Shown piece after piece: positions 46,350 through 58,200 of a stretch of DNA of 64,000 nt (positions are counted from its first letter, which is position 1; each line of letters begins with the position of its first letter). This DNA comes from Epiperipatus broadwayi (Eukaryota; Onychophora; Udeonychophora; Euonychophora; Peripatidae): the NCBI GenBank assembly GCA_028023455.1, contig JAQFVV010012402.1, positions 12,072,292 through 12,136,291 of the forward strand, written 5' to 3'. Made by a program: the position numbers and the translations under genes. The notes below the pieces were generated by a model. The model was given only the letters and a program-made list of their open reading frames with translations, was not told where the DNA came from and made no database searches.

Positions 46350-46900
46350 TGCATTTTCTTATGTTTAATTTCGCTTTGGCTTGTACTAGCTTTGAGCAAA
46401 CTAGATCTACTCGCTTTTTTGAGCTTGGTCTCTGTTGCTCCAATAATCAGATTATCATCAAGATAAGGGATTACACTGTCAATGGTTCTAAGTAACATAT
46501 CCATTTTTGTTTGGAAAATATTTGATGGGACTGCTATGCCATATAGTAATTTGTTGCACTTTAATAATTCATTATGTGTAGTTAATGTGAGTATCTCAGT
46601 TGTATTTTTTGTTATGGGAACTGGTGGAAGACAGCCTTCAAATCTATTTTAGCAAAATAATTAGCTTTCTGTAATAATGCCAGCACCTATCGCACTCTTG
46701 GAACATCAGATATGCTCCCTTGTTTATGTATTTATTAATAGTGACTTGATAATCCTCACATAACCATACACTTCCATTTGGTTTTATAATAAACACTATA
46801 GGGGTCACCCAGGATGACTCTTCCATAGGGGTTAAAACTCCTTTAGACACCAGATCTGTTATTGCATTTTCAACCTCTGTCATCGCAAATGGTACCTTTC
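46350..46900 (-). pseudogene. Reverse transcriptase
   Basis: The frame 46883-46644 begins VENAITDLVSKGVLTP and SSWVTPIVFIIKPNGSV, then CEDYQVTIN, the classic Ty3/gypsy RT entry (family CxDYxxLN). The catalytic YLDD is encoded at 46465-46454 in a different frame. At least two frameshifts lie between. Confidence 0.85.
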
Positions 46901-47040
46901 GAGGTTTACATGTAACAACTTGTTTCCTTTACCAGTTCCTACATCAACTGGTCTCATTCTGAATTAAGATAATCCTGGCGTAAACAAATCTGGATATCAT
47001 TTTTTCATTATATTTTCAACACAAACCATTTTTAGTATGT

Positions 47041-47316
47041 TTATATGTAGCCCCAAAGAAGTAAACCAATTTTTACTGAGTAGCGGTTAATATCCTTATT
47101 TACTACATATAGTACTAGGAATTTATGTCTCGAATTTAACATCATTCGTATGGTAACTTTTTCATGAATGTCAAATCTATTTTCATTTATGTCTGTGACC
47201 AGCACATCTGCTTTACATAGATTTAGCTTATCATTATTACAGTCTTGCATGATCTTCATCCAGTCTTTATGGGACATTAGTGACAACCCAGCTCCACTAT
47301 CCACTTTCATAGTCAT
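47041..47316 (-). pseudogene. Aspartic protease
   Basis: A 91-codon frame with MKVDSGAGLSLMSHKDW. DSGA at 47301-47290 is the retropepsin active-site triad. The beta-strand region VTIRMMLNSRHKFLVLYVV follows. It lies between the Gag knuckles and RT, as expected, with frame shifts on both sides. Confidence 0.8.
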
Positions 47317-48185
47317 CTATTTTCTGCAAACTTGCAACTCTAAAAGGATATGATCTGTTTTTATGTCACTATTATTTACAGCCTTTATGGATGATTTTCT
47401 GTATTCCACCTCTCCTCGAGATTTGAAATCTGCCTTTTTCCTCAGAGACTCACCATCTTTGGAATAACATAATGCAACTAGGTATCCTCTTGTGTTACAG
47501 ATTCTGCACAATTTTTCTTTATGCCTGCAACTATTTTTAAAATGTCCCATTTTCCCACATCAATTACATTATTGTTGTTTGCTATGGATACTGGGAGACA
47601 CAATGTTGTTTTTTGACTTTTCTCTACTGAATAATATTTTTCGGGAGATTTTGATCTGGTATACTCAGATGCCATATTTAGCATGGCTTCCTGTGTGACA
47701 CATTTATTCATGGCATTTTTGTAGGTAAGATCTGTTATCGCTCAATAGAAATTTTCTAAAATTATTATCCATCATTCCATACAAAAATTGTTCCAACAGA
47801 GAGTCAATTATTTTGGGACCAAAATCGCAGTCCTTAGCTAGTTTCCTTAATGCCAAATTATAGACCATGTATTTTTCCTGTGGTAACTGCATCCTATTTC
47901 TTAGCCTAAGGTGTGTAATCCATTTTGAGGTTTTTGGAATGAAATATTCATTCAGCCTCTGTGTGAAGTCTTGATATGTTAGGTCTTTCGGACGTTTGGG
48001 GTCGATAAGCCTATTTGACAATTGGATCACATCTTGTCCCACAAAATACAAAAGTGTGGAAATTTTATACTGGTCATCTTTGATTTTATTTATGAACATA
48101 TAATATTCAACCTGTGTAATATAGCTTTCCACTAATCAACCTTATTTATATTGAACTCGCATATTGTTGAATAAGCAGCCACCAT
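47317..48185 (-). pseudogene. Gag with zinc knuckles
   Basis: The likely start ATG is at 48185 (MVAAYSTICEF), followed by a stop and frameshift near 48130. The 142-codon frame 48132-47704 has YITQVEYYMFINKI and YQDFTQRLNEYFIPK, the retrotransposon gag pattern. A CGKMGHFKNSC knuckle near 47555-47520 lacks its first Cys (stop codon TGA), and the second, CRICNTRGYLVALC, has Tyr in place of His. Both nucleic-acid-binding knuckles are therefore defective. Confidence 0.8.
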
Positions 48186-48235
48186 GTTTTCTTTTCCTGC
48201 TATTTAAATTTATGGTGCATCGCTTCTCTTTAGGT

Positions 48236-48257
48236 TTCGAACTGTCAAACTGCACCA
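48236..48257 (-). other. Primer-binding site candidate
   Basis: Three bases inside the 5' LTR the sense strand reads TGGTGCAGTTTGACAGTTC. Its complement ends ACTGCACCA. A GACTGC acceptor strand plus CCA is typical of serine tRNA, so a Ser primer is a reasonable guess. The match is from memory of tRNA form and needs alignment. Confidence 0.45.
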
Positions 48258-48260
48258 CCC

Positions 48261-48396
48261 TGCTACATCTGAGGGTTTCTACATTTCAGAAAACCAGTCA
48301 GATGGCATAAGAAATAAAATGAGCCTACACTTGACATTTTATATAATTTTAATTTATTTTTAAACAGTATAAAAACACAAATATTTTACATATTAC
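48261..48396 (-). repeat. 5' LTR remnant, 136 bp
   Basis: Starts TGCTACATCTGAGGG like the 3' LTR and shares AGAAAACCAGT, AAGAAATAAAAT, CATTTTATATAATTTTAATTTA and AACACAAATATTTTACATA. Homology stops sharply near 48396, so about 340 bp of LTR has been lost or replaced. Confidence 0.75.
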
Positions 48397-50660
48397 TACT
48401 AATTTAAATACACACACCTATGACTGGCTAGATAATGCATATATTAATAAATAACACTATATTAAAATGAACTTAACTAAGATTTGGGATGGATTATGAA
48501 TGAAACTCAACACAATTATTATAATTTAATATATTTTAATTAATAAATATAATGAACAAAAGTGCATTCAAGGACACATGCAGGTATAAACAATGATGAG
48601 CAAGTGACAAGATCTCATCTGATGCATTATAATTTAAGATTTTGTTACAATTTTAAAAAGAGTTTACAATTTTAATAATCATGCCTTAATTCTACTATGC
48701 CCTATCTATTAGGCATGCGACGGTTAAGTCAGTGCAAGAATGATTATTTATAACATTTAATAAAGATTATTTAACAAAATACAATGAGCTGCAATAGGCT
48801 CCCCATGCAGTTTATATATGTACAAATAAGATTACAAGTTTAGATCAATGCTGAAATATATTATGGAGGGGTGAACTGGAGCTTTGTAATATAATTTCAG
48901 ATACTACGATGTATATATATTACTAGGGAGGTATGCATCTCGAATGTGTCATTAATCAGGGGATTCAGTACCATGTACTCAATCCCATGACCATATGACT
49001 TGCTGTGAATATAGTGAACATTTAGTTCAGTGATCGGAGAAGCTTATAAAAACAATCTGGACCCTCATGTTCCAGTTCTAAAAGAGTGAGCTATCCGAAC
49101 TAAAAAGATGATGGGGTGGCAATTAAAACCCAAGCCATTCGTATAAAACAGACAGTAAGGCATATATGTATGTATGTGCTTCATAAAAACACACATTCAC
49201 CATGCTAAACATAATAATTATTAATAACTAAGAATACGCAAAATTCTATAGTTTTGGCCTAAAAGGAATACTTAAAAGTAGTCTAATTTTATTAGTAAAT
49301 CTGCATAGTTATAATATAGTTTGAAGGGAGGTCAAAGCATATCTAGGACTTAAGCAATACATATAATATGCTTTCTTACTCATTCTTGCATTTATTTACT
49401 AATTATTAACTTGCAAACCTAGTGATAATACAATAATAATAGTAATAAGCTAAATATAATAGCTTATTAAAAATATTTAGGTTTTCAGAATGGAGATTTG
49501 AGTGTATGTGCTAAAGAGCAACATTACTTAATTTTGGAGAGATTATCTGATCATCTCCCCTTCAACTTTATTCATAAAATCAACCTCTGTTTTGAATTGG
49601 GCATAGCATAATCATAAAATAACATATAAAAGAAATAAGAAAGGCATGACCGCAGATTTGAAAGATAGAATAATAACTAAGAAGTTATTATTAACAATCA
49701 TTTAAGAGTTTTATAAAGAAATAGGCAAGTTTACAACTATTAATTTTATGATAATTTTAAGTCATATTTTACAGATTAAATCAGTTTTTTAAAGTTAAAT
49801 TATAATTTTTCAGATTGAATTTTAACTTTTAGTTTATACAAACAGTATTAGTATTTAAAGTTTATGCACGATTATTTTAGCTAGTTTAGAGATTCATTTT
49901 AAAAGTCATTAGAGTTATTTTTAAAGCACTATGGAAAATTGTTACCGTGACTTCTCTGTTTAGGACCGATAGTTGATTACAATCATTCTTGGCTGGGCTG
50001 ATGTCTTCTGATGCGGTCTTCTTAATAGGATGATGGGGTTTGAACTGCAGCTTGGGCATTACCATCTCCTGAAGGGAGAGAGGCAATGGTTGTTTTACTC
50101 AAAAGATATTCATGGTAAAATTTTTAAGGAGTGAATCCCCATTAGCAAAACTTAAAGTTATTTATACTAGAAAAATCCATAATTCGAGCAACCTGTTTAC
50201 TATTTTTTTAAAAGTTTTCTTAGAAATTAAAAATGCATAAAATGAAAACTTTGACTATTTCTTGGTGAAAACAATAATGGTCAAACAGGTCACTTTTAGT
50301 TCTTAGTTTTTATTTTTAAAAGACTATTAAAATTTTGACTACAAGTTTGATTAATTACTTGCAGATGGTTTTCTAAGAATTGCAGATTTTTATAAAACAG
50401 ATCAGCTTTTTATTTAAAAAAGTTTTAAGTTTGTAAACATTTTAACTCTTGTTTCGGGGTGTGAATGTTGTTTGTTGAAGTTGTTTTCTGTTTGAATAGG
50501 AAAAACATAACCGTGCTCAAACTCTTCGTTGTTTTCCTCTTTTTGTAGGTGTGATTTTTCTGTAAGTTAAAAATAAAATTTTTATTAATTTTTTTGTGAA
50601 TAAGGTCAATTTTTTAAAAATTTTTTTCACAATTTGTTAGATTACGGAAACAAAAGTCAA
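48397..50660. other. No gene recognised
   Basis: AT-rich, with a less AT-rich stretch around 48840-49150 whose identity I cannot tell. A 66-codon minus frame at 50086-49886 has no motif, though its composition (near 49960-50080) is more gene-like than its flanks. Confidence 0.4.
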
Positions 50661-50669
50661 AATAAATGA

Positions 50670-51235
50670 ACGGGACATGATGGCCTCTGATCGGATTATT
50701 CCAGCGGTGATGAATTTGTCCCATCTAAGCCCTTTGACTCGAAAATAGTGTTAGTTGTAGTGATCTTGAAGAATATTTTCGTCATCAGAAGAAGAAACTC
50801 CTTTACCAGCCAAAAAGAAAAAAACTATGAGTGCTTTTCTGGATGATATCAATACACCAGGCCCGTCAACAAGTGTTCCCAACAATATCAATCGGCCAGG
50901 CCCTTCATCTAGTAACAGTAATCTGTGTCCGAACGTAACAAACCTGTGAATGTAGACAATTTTACTAAAACTCCAGGTTTGAAGTTTTCTATAGTAGGTA
51001 AGTATTCAATTTTAGATTTTTTTAATGTTATTTGATAAAAAACTTTTATCAACTATTATCGGAGAAATACTAATAAATATGCCACTCAAGAAAAATGACA
51101 CTGATTTTTTACTCTGTGATAGGTAGCACATATGAAAGGTAATGTTTTTATTATTGTTTTTTTTGTTGGTTTGTTTTAGCGACCAACACAATGGATGAAT
51201 GGTTGACACCTGATTCAAGACTATTTACAATTTAA
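50670..51235 (+). pseudogene. Two-exon coding remnant with Ser/Glu-rich region, PiggyBac-like?
   Basis: Exon 1 (about 50670-50997) gives DYSSGDEFVPSKPFDSK in one frame, then, after a shift, SSSEEETPLPAKKKKTM and FLDDINTPGPSTSVPNN, then, after another shift near 50930, SERNKPVNVDNFTKTPG. It ends at AG|GTAAGT (donor at 50998). The intron is 182 bp with a T-rich tract and TTGTTTTAG acceptor. Exon 2 (51180-51235) continues in frame as TNTMDEWLTPDSRLFTI and a stop. An acidic Ser-rich start followed by a short basic run is common at the N-terminus of PiggyBac-type transposases, but no DDE domain follows, so a host gene remnant is equally possible. Confidence 0.35.
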
Positions 51236-51974
51236 TTCCTCTCTAGCAAATTGATTGTATATAATGAAGAATTTTTTCTGTTTTTACTAATTTTTGTTTT
51301 ACTAACATGGTTTCATTGTTTTTGTTTTACTAATTTAGTTTTTATTTGTTGTTTTATTAACTTGTTTTTACTAACTTCATTTATACTTTATAGGCAATGA
51401 CTGCCTGATTGCCTTCCTTATTAGAATTTTGTTTCAGCTTCATTACTGATTACTTTTTCCAATTGGTAAACAAGATCTGGCATGATGAAATATTTTGATA
51501 TTTATATTAGCATATATGAACAGGTATGCTTCTCTGGAAGACATATCTTGGAAGAGGTAGAATATAAACATTTTTTTATATAAATATCTGCCATAGAACC
51601 TTTTTAGTAATCATTGTCTGCCTCTTGAAATGAGAAATTTGTAAATTGTTTTCTGTATTGGCAATGATTATTCAGTATGATGATGATGATGTTATAAACA
51701 AGGTTGGTTTATCCAAAGTCTAAAATCAAAATAGTGATCTTGTTTAACAGGCTTTGAGTTTTCCCATAACCATTAGCAGAACTTTCATGATTCATACATA
51801 TACACCACTTTTATAATATACCTGTACTATGATGATGATGATGACATTTTATTTTTTTATTGTATTTATAATGGTAAGTAATAATTTTCCACTTCCTTCA
51901 TTATTTTTATATTCTGTTAGAATTTTAATTTTTTTATTTTTTATCTTTTATTAGGGAGAACTCTTTTCTTCCAG

Positions 51975-52066
51975 GCGCCTTGACAATTTGCAACAGTTGG
52001 GGTAGAAGATAAAAATGAAGACTCTTATAGAATTTTCGGACATTGTAAAGCTATGGATTATCTCAG
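51975..52066 (+). other. Exon-like segment with both splice signals
   Basis: TTTCTTCCAG precedes 51975, and CAG|GTAAGC follows at 52066-52072. The 92-bp interior has a short open frame (TVGVEDKNEDSYRIFGHCK) after an early stop. If joined to the donor at 50998 it would terminate within 12 codons, so it may be an alternative or 3' UTR exon, or chance. Confidence 0.25.
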
Positions 52067-52944
52067 GTAAGCTTATTATATATCTTTAGAAAGATTTTTT
52101 GTGAGGAATACAAAGAAATTATCACTGAAGATGTATTTGATTTAGTTAATGTTAATTTCCATATTATGAACAATCAATAAAATAATAATTATTTCGGTTG
52201 TGAAAATTTCTTTTTTTCCTTATTTTTTATATAGTTATCACTATTTATTTTATGCTTATTGTTTTCCTTAGTTTTTCTAGTTTCTAGAAATGTAATTGTT
52301 TTTGCTCTAACATAATTCAAACTGAAGTTATTGTGAAAATTGTGTATCAGGCCAGTATTTTAAAAAGTTCAAAATGGCGGCTTGAAGCTGAAGTAGTTAA
52401 TATATATGTGTGTGTGTGTCCATCCTGAAATTGAATTTTATATACGAAAGCCTTTAAATAAAGAGTTTTAACTAAAAATAATGCAATTTTTAAATTAATT
52501 TAAAAGAGTTATAATGCCTTTAAATCTATTGCATTACAGCTTCTTTTGCATATATATGTAGGTAATTACACACATATAACAATGTTTGCGCACTTAATTT
52601 AATTTGGATCATTTTATTAAATTTTAAATTTATAAATGCATATGCACTATACGCATACAAATATTAATATGGCTTGTGGATGTGTGCATCTATACAGATA
52701 CATGCACATACACATAAATATATTCTATTACAGTTAAATAAATTATTAGGAGCCTAAATACATGAACTGGATGAGTTTAAACTAAGGAAACAGGTACTAC
52801 TATGGAACATAGTAGGTGAAACAATGATAGACAACTGTTTCAATATATAGATATAGAACTGGGTTCAAATCTGTATGACTATATAAGCAAATTAGCTAGT
52901 ATTAAAAACATTGTGTTTTCAGTTTGGATTAATAACGTTATAGT
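52067..52944. other. No gene recognised
   Basis: AT-rich, with a TG run near 52407-52419. GAT repeats lie just upstream, at 51676-51691 and 51829-51843. Confidence 0.45.
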
Positions 52945-53165
52945 TATCTAAAAAGATAAAAGGGGGCTTCTAGGGAGATGCATTTGATCAGAAGATCTAG
53001 GTGCAGTGGTCCCAAATCCAAGACTCCTCACTGATAAAAGCCTAGAAACTAATCTGGGGATATTGGATCAATTGGCAATAGATAGAGATTTTAATGCACT
53101 AATCTTTTAAGTGATAATATTGTATGGAGAAAGTATCTACTCTATTAACAAATTGTGTAAAAATA
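52945..53165. mobile_element. Half copy of the 36.4-kb MITE family
   Basis: Blocks AGATCTAGGTG, CAAATCCAAGACTCCT, CTAATCTGGGGATATTGGAT, CAATAGATAGAGATTTTA and TGTATGGAGA follow the right half of the 341-bp element (TCAGATCCAAGACTCCT, AGTCTGGAGATATTGGAT, CTAGATAGGGATTTTA, TTATGGAGAG) in the same order. The CCTTCC...CTTGCACTGAGTGG segment is deleted, and no left arm is seen. Confidence 0.65.
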
Positions 53166-54353
53166 ATTAGTGGTAGTCAGGTGATCGCTATAGTGGTTTA
53201 GCATATTTGTAGAAAATAATTGTCATCATATATAGCACTGATAGATATGCATTTAGTTTAATTTTATACTTATGGCACCTACAAACATGTATTTTAGAGA
53301 GATATTAATTTTAAAAAAAAATTTTTTTATCTTTTTAAAGTACGATAAAATTAAGTTATGTAGTTTTCATCATTTTTAACATGTTAGATTTTGATTATGA
53401 TAATTAATCTTTTTAGCAATATACTGCCTCATGTATACAGTACGTACATGTAGGCACATTATGTCTATATTAAAATTAGATTGTTGAGTTTTTTTATTAT
53501 TACTAGGTTTTTTGTAATCATCACATGACATTATATTATGCGAGCACGTAATATAACAGAAATACATCATTTTATATAACAGTCAAAGAATAATGCACAC
53601 TTTGCAGCCTTTCATTAATAAGTATTTAAATTTATTGCTTTTTTAAAAAAATTTAAGTTCATGGAATTGGAAATATTTTTGTTTAAAATGCTCATTTGAT
53701 TTTGCAAATCATTCAAATAGAAGTGATAGAGATATCACGTAAAATTTTCTTAACATCCCAGAAAGAGAAAAAGACTATCATTAGATTTATCTATCAATCA
53801 CAAAAATCGTAAAGATTTTTTTTTTTGACAGATATCTAGCTCCTATTAACCTATAAAAGTCAGCGCATGCAATTATTAAAATCAGTATGATTTATTATTA
53901 GTTGACTGATTTTTAAAGTTTTATCTAAAAAGTTTGATATTTAAATACTTCCCATTCTTTATCTAAATAATTAAATATAATATGTATACATAAAAATAAA
54001 TCTTATTTCAGTAGAAGTAACGTAGTTATTTTTTATAACTTTTTTCCTGCATATATGAAGAAGGAAAAAAATATTTTTTTTTAGATTGTCTATAAAAATC
54101 TTTATGTGAATTTTAAAATCGATACGATTTCTTATTGGCTAACTAAGTTTTAAACTTATATATAATATTTTATATGTATTGATGTTATAAAAAAATTTCC
54201 ATCAAGACAAATAAATGTATTATTACTATTTTACATTTTAAAATTGTTATAATAAGATGCTTAATTGGGTACTTAAGTATAAGTCAGATGGTAATACGTC
54301 ACCGGCACAAATAAACAAATATGAATACAGTGACCATATTAAACACATTTACA
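53166..54353. other. No gene recognised
   Basis: AT-rich without motif. One short minus frame near 53376-53570 is unassigned and looks like chance. Confidence 0.45.
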
Positions 54354-54509
54354 TTCACCTATTTATATATAAAAGAAGGTTGAAGTAAAGAAGATTCTCT
54401 CTTTTCTTCATAGCGTAAGCTTGTGTTTTAAGACCTATAGAGGTCCCTACCTTCGTATTTTTCAGACGCTTATTTCTAAGGTTACAGCCTTAGTAAATTA
54501 CTACTTAAT
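54354..54509 (+). repeat. Direct repeat copy 1 with TATA-like box
   Basis: A 156-bp segment starting TTCACCTATTTATATATAAA, with a TATATATAAAAG box about 8 bp in, then GATTCTCTCTTTTCTTC, GCGTAAGCTTGTGTTTT and CAGACGCTTATTTCTAAGG, and ending near TTACTACTTAAT. It is much less AT-rich than the flanks and nearly identical to 54701-54847. The layout resembles a short LTR or a duplicated promoter/5' exon. I could not find a primer-binding site or purine tract that settles it. Confidence 0.7.
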
Positions 54510-54700
54510 ATAATAATGGGCGTTTAATAAAATTTATAATTACAACTTTAAATTGTCGTAACAGATTTCTTACTATAAGATCTTTTTATTGACTCGTAGT
54601 AAATTGTAAGATTTCGCGAGTATTAATGTATTATAAGAATTGTGGACTTAATTAGTGAAGTATTGAATAGCTTCACACTCTTAGATCAAAACACTTCAGC

Positions 54701-54847
54701 TTCACCTATTTATATATAAAAGTAGGTTGAAGTAAAGAAGATTCTCTCTTTTCTTCATAGCGTAAGCTTGTGTTTTAGAGGTCCCTACCTTCGTATTTTT
54801 CAGACGCTTATTTCTAAGGTTACAGCCTTAGTAAATTATTACTTAAT
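54701..54847 (+). repeat. Direct repeat copy 2
   Basis: Matches copy 1 except for a 9-base AAGACCTAT deletion after GTGTTTT and a few substitutions. The 191-bp stretch between copies (54510-54700) has no ORF. The high identity suggests a recent event. Confidence 0.8.
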
Positions 54848-55100
54848 CTTGTAAAAAGGAAATGAATTGATTATTTAAATGAATATTCCGTTCAGGAGAA
54901 AGTTGTTAATTAATCAAAATATTGGTTTCGCTGCTAATTTTATGATTTAAAATATGCTGAGATAATCATGAAAAAATTCTGGGATGACTAATCGATCATC
55001 TGGTGATAGTGTACTTGTGATTTATTGTTCAGTTTTAATTTCTGCCAAGATAATTTTTGAATGACTTTTTTTATCCAACGAAATTATTAAAATTTGGAAA

Positions 55101-55283
55101 TTGTCCTCTACCGAGGATGATGCAGTCGGCCATTACTTTCAAAAGATAGTCATACACTTAGCATGTTATCCCGAGAAAAATGCAAAATCTTGCAAAAATG
55201 GCGACTTGCAAGCTGCATATGAACATTTTCATATAAATCATAGCTATGTTTTTTCGTTTGCATTTTGCAAAGCATATTACTAA
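55101..55283 (+). CDS. Unassigned 60-codon frame
   Basis: A frame (SSTEDDAVGHYFQKIV, then ACYPEKNAKSCKNGDLQ) in a locally less AT-rich stretch 250 bp past the second direct repeat. It has three Cys in the first half and no family I know. It is open upstream of the ATG for several codons. It might be an exon driven by the TATA-bearing repeats, but nothing beyond position supports that. Confidence 0.2.
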   Translation: MSSTEDDAVGHYFQKIVIHLACYPEKNAKSCKNGDLQAAYEHFHINHSYVFSFAFCKAYY

Positions 55284-58200
55284 AAATGTACTTGTTACAC
55301 TATTATTTCTTACAAAAAAAAAAAATGTAAATATGTGATTGTTTATTTTCAGTAAATTGCCACTTTGGATGAAATACGGTTAATTCTCGTCATTTTTGCA
55401 AATAATGTAATTCATTTCAAAATGTAAATATATGTTTGTAATTGTATAACCTTTACTTCTTTCGTTTTTATTTTGTAATTTAATACAGAACATGACAAAC
55501 TACCTCTGTAAATACATGTTGATTTAGTTCCACTAAATAAAATTATAGGTTGCTATTTGTGTAGTAAATAAAGTTATTTGTCAATATTTATCAAAATTGA
55601 TGGATTAAATTTGTTAGAAGATCCTCTGCAGATGTTATTTTATGAGATTGCAAGATTAGAAAGTTATTGCTGAACTAATACATGTGTGAAATCTCACCAC
55701 CAGACTACGATGTTAATACCTTTAATTGTAATACAATTCTATATCGATACTAATAAAATTTTATTTATAAAATATATTAATAATAGTAACAAAATGGCAT
55801 TATTTTAATTAATTTTACCATTGGTGTTTTATCATAATAAAAATTTATTCAATAAATACAATAAAGATGAAAAAAAATTGTTAAGTTTATCTGCTTCTAA
55901 AGAATGGAAATAAGGAGATTTATCCATTTAAACAGAGGTAACAATCCATGGAAAATATTTAATTTATCTCTTGTTTCTTTTACTTGATTGTTCACCTTTA
56001 AACATTGGTGTGATAGTATGGTTATAAAATTACAATGCAGGCAGAGAAGATTGGGATGAGTACTTATAAATATTCTTTCATTATTTACAATGAAAACATT
56101 GTGGCTTAAGGTTGTGAATCATTAAAAGGAGCATAGCTTATTGATCTGTAATCTGCATTAGAATATTATTTGGATTAATATCTTTGTGAAGCCACACTTT
56201 AAATTCATATGTTTTCGTAGATTGTAACTGGTTTATCTTTAAAGTAAGTGGATCAAAATCCAACTAGTGCTCCAAAAGGTTTTATTAAGTCATCAATACC
56301 ATCATTTAAATGAGCATTTTTTGATAATCCAATAATGTAGTTTTTTGTGTGCAGATTTTGAGTGTGTATTTATCTAAAATATTGATTTTCTTTTTTAATC
56401 TGTCTCTTTACTTGGGATTGGGGAGTTCAGCTGTCCGATAGAATACACATTTTATATGCACTTATTATATTATATGGCAGTTCTTTAGGAAAACATTATC
56501 GCAATTTGTTTCAGTAATAGAGCCCAATTGATTGATCTGCAAGGAAACATTTCATTGAATTAAATAATTCCGCTGCTATAGTCTCGTTAAATCTTTCCAA
56601 TATTTTATGTAAACATTCTTTCATCCGATTTTTATCAGTTTCAAAATTAGGTAGTTCTGATATCTATGTCAGTATATAACTAAATAATGTTAAAAATCAT
56701 TTATTGTTGAGTAATGAAATCTTAATGCCAAAATCAGACTGTTTGTAGAATGTTCTTTGGCTTTATTATAAGTTTCTTCATCTATTTGATGAGAGACATT
56801 CAAAGTTTTAGCACAAAAGTAGGCATAAACTAGCACTCGTGGTGTCCATAGATTTTGACATGTTGGAGTCAAGCATATTTTTAATGTGTAAGCTGTAGAT
56901 TATACATTTTGATTGTATATATCAATCCTGGAATATTTATAAAACAACCAAAATATCTTAAAAATGGAATCATTAGGCCAGAAATTGTACAAAACATACA
57001 AATTCTTATTCCAAGTTGAACAATCTTTAAACTACTTTCCAAAAGAATTTATCTTGATGAATGAGTAGCTCTATACCTATTGACATTATTCCATAAATAA
57101 ATTGATTATTGGCATCACATTTACTAGCAATATTAAAGCTATATTATATGCTTACATACATATGCTTTATGCCAATTTGAATCTAAATATTTTTAAATTC
57201 TGTTTTAGAGAAAATAATTTATTTTGTTGAATTCACTAAAGACATATGTATGTGTGTGTAGTAAGGGTCAGTAATGGTTAGCTGAGAATAGATAAATAAT
57301 CAGTAATGTTCAAATGCATAACAAATTCTAGAAAACTGTGATAAAAAAAACCAAGTAATTTAAATGTAAGATACTTAAAATTCCTTAACATTTGATTTTA
57401 ATAAAATTTGTAAAAGCAGAATTAATTACAAGACATAGGTACATTTATAAGCATTATTGAAACCATATCTAATTAATAAAAATTAAAATAATTGTCTTGG
57501 TAAAAGATATTTACAATATTTGGGGCTTGAGATAAAAGGTGTTGAATATAAGTAGACAAAAGAATATTTAGAATTTGGAAAATTTTCCTAATTAATAAAC
57601 AACTACAGGATTAAATTATAATTAAACTGATCAAAATTATTATCAGCAAAAAAATTTTTTTTTTAAATTAAAACTAATCTGGATTGTTTTTGTTGAAAAA
57701 TAGTATAAATACCTAGTGTAAGGATAGCTTACAATCCTATAGAAACCAGCCTTTATTTATCCGCACCACCAAACCAAACCCATTTAAAACATAATCTTAG
57801 TGAACAGGTGATTGAATATACCATATCATTTTTTTTAAAAACATATATATATATACATGACAAATGTTTGCTTTATTAAATACCAAATTAAACAAATGTC
57901 ACCATGAACTAATTTCCTTTGTTTAATGAGAAATAAAAAACCAGTTAAAGAAACCCTTCCTATATATATATATATATATATATATACACCAACAATGAGT
58001 TATTTATTAATGTGTTATACATCACAAAATAAAGACTTAAACTTAGTAAACATAGTGATGACCTAATGTCAAGCCAATCTTTAGGCAACCAAGTATGAAA
58101 AATAAAGATAGAATAATATTATGTAATTTTATTTTTTAACTACAATCAATATAATATATGCAATAATAGACAGCCATAACAGTGGGAAAAAATGGAAATG

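Larger units (their letters stand above)
43821..48396 (-). mobile_element. Ty3/gypsy LTR retrotransposon, decayed
   Basis: On the minus strand the order is 5' LTR (cut), primer-binding site, gag, zinc knuckles, protease, RT, RNase H, integrase, polypurine tract, 3' LTR. Integrase after RNase H is the Ty3/gypsy order. Frames for every domain are broken by stops and shifts. The two LTRs match over 43821-43954 and 48261-48396 at about 90 percent by eye. No envelope-like frame occurs between integrase and LTR. Capsid to integrase span and LTR length are normal for the group. The outer end of the 5' LTR is missing, so the target duplication cannot be checked. Confidence 0.9.
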
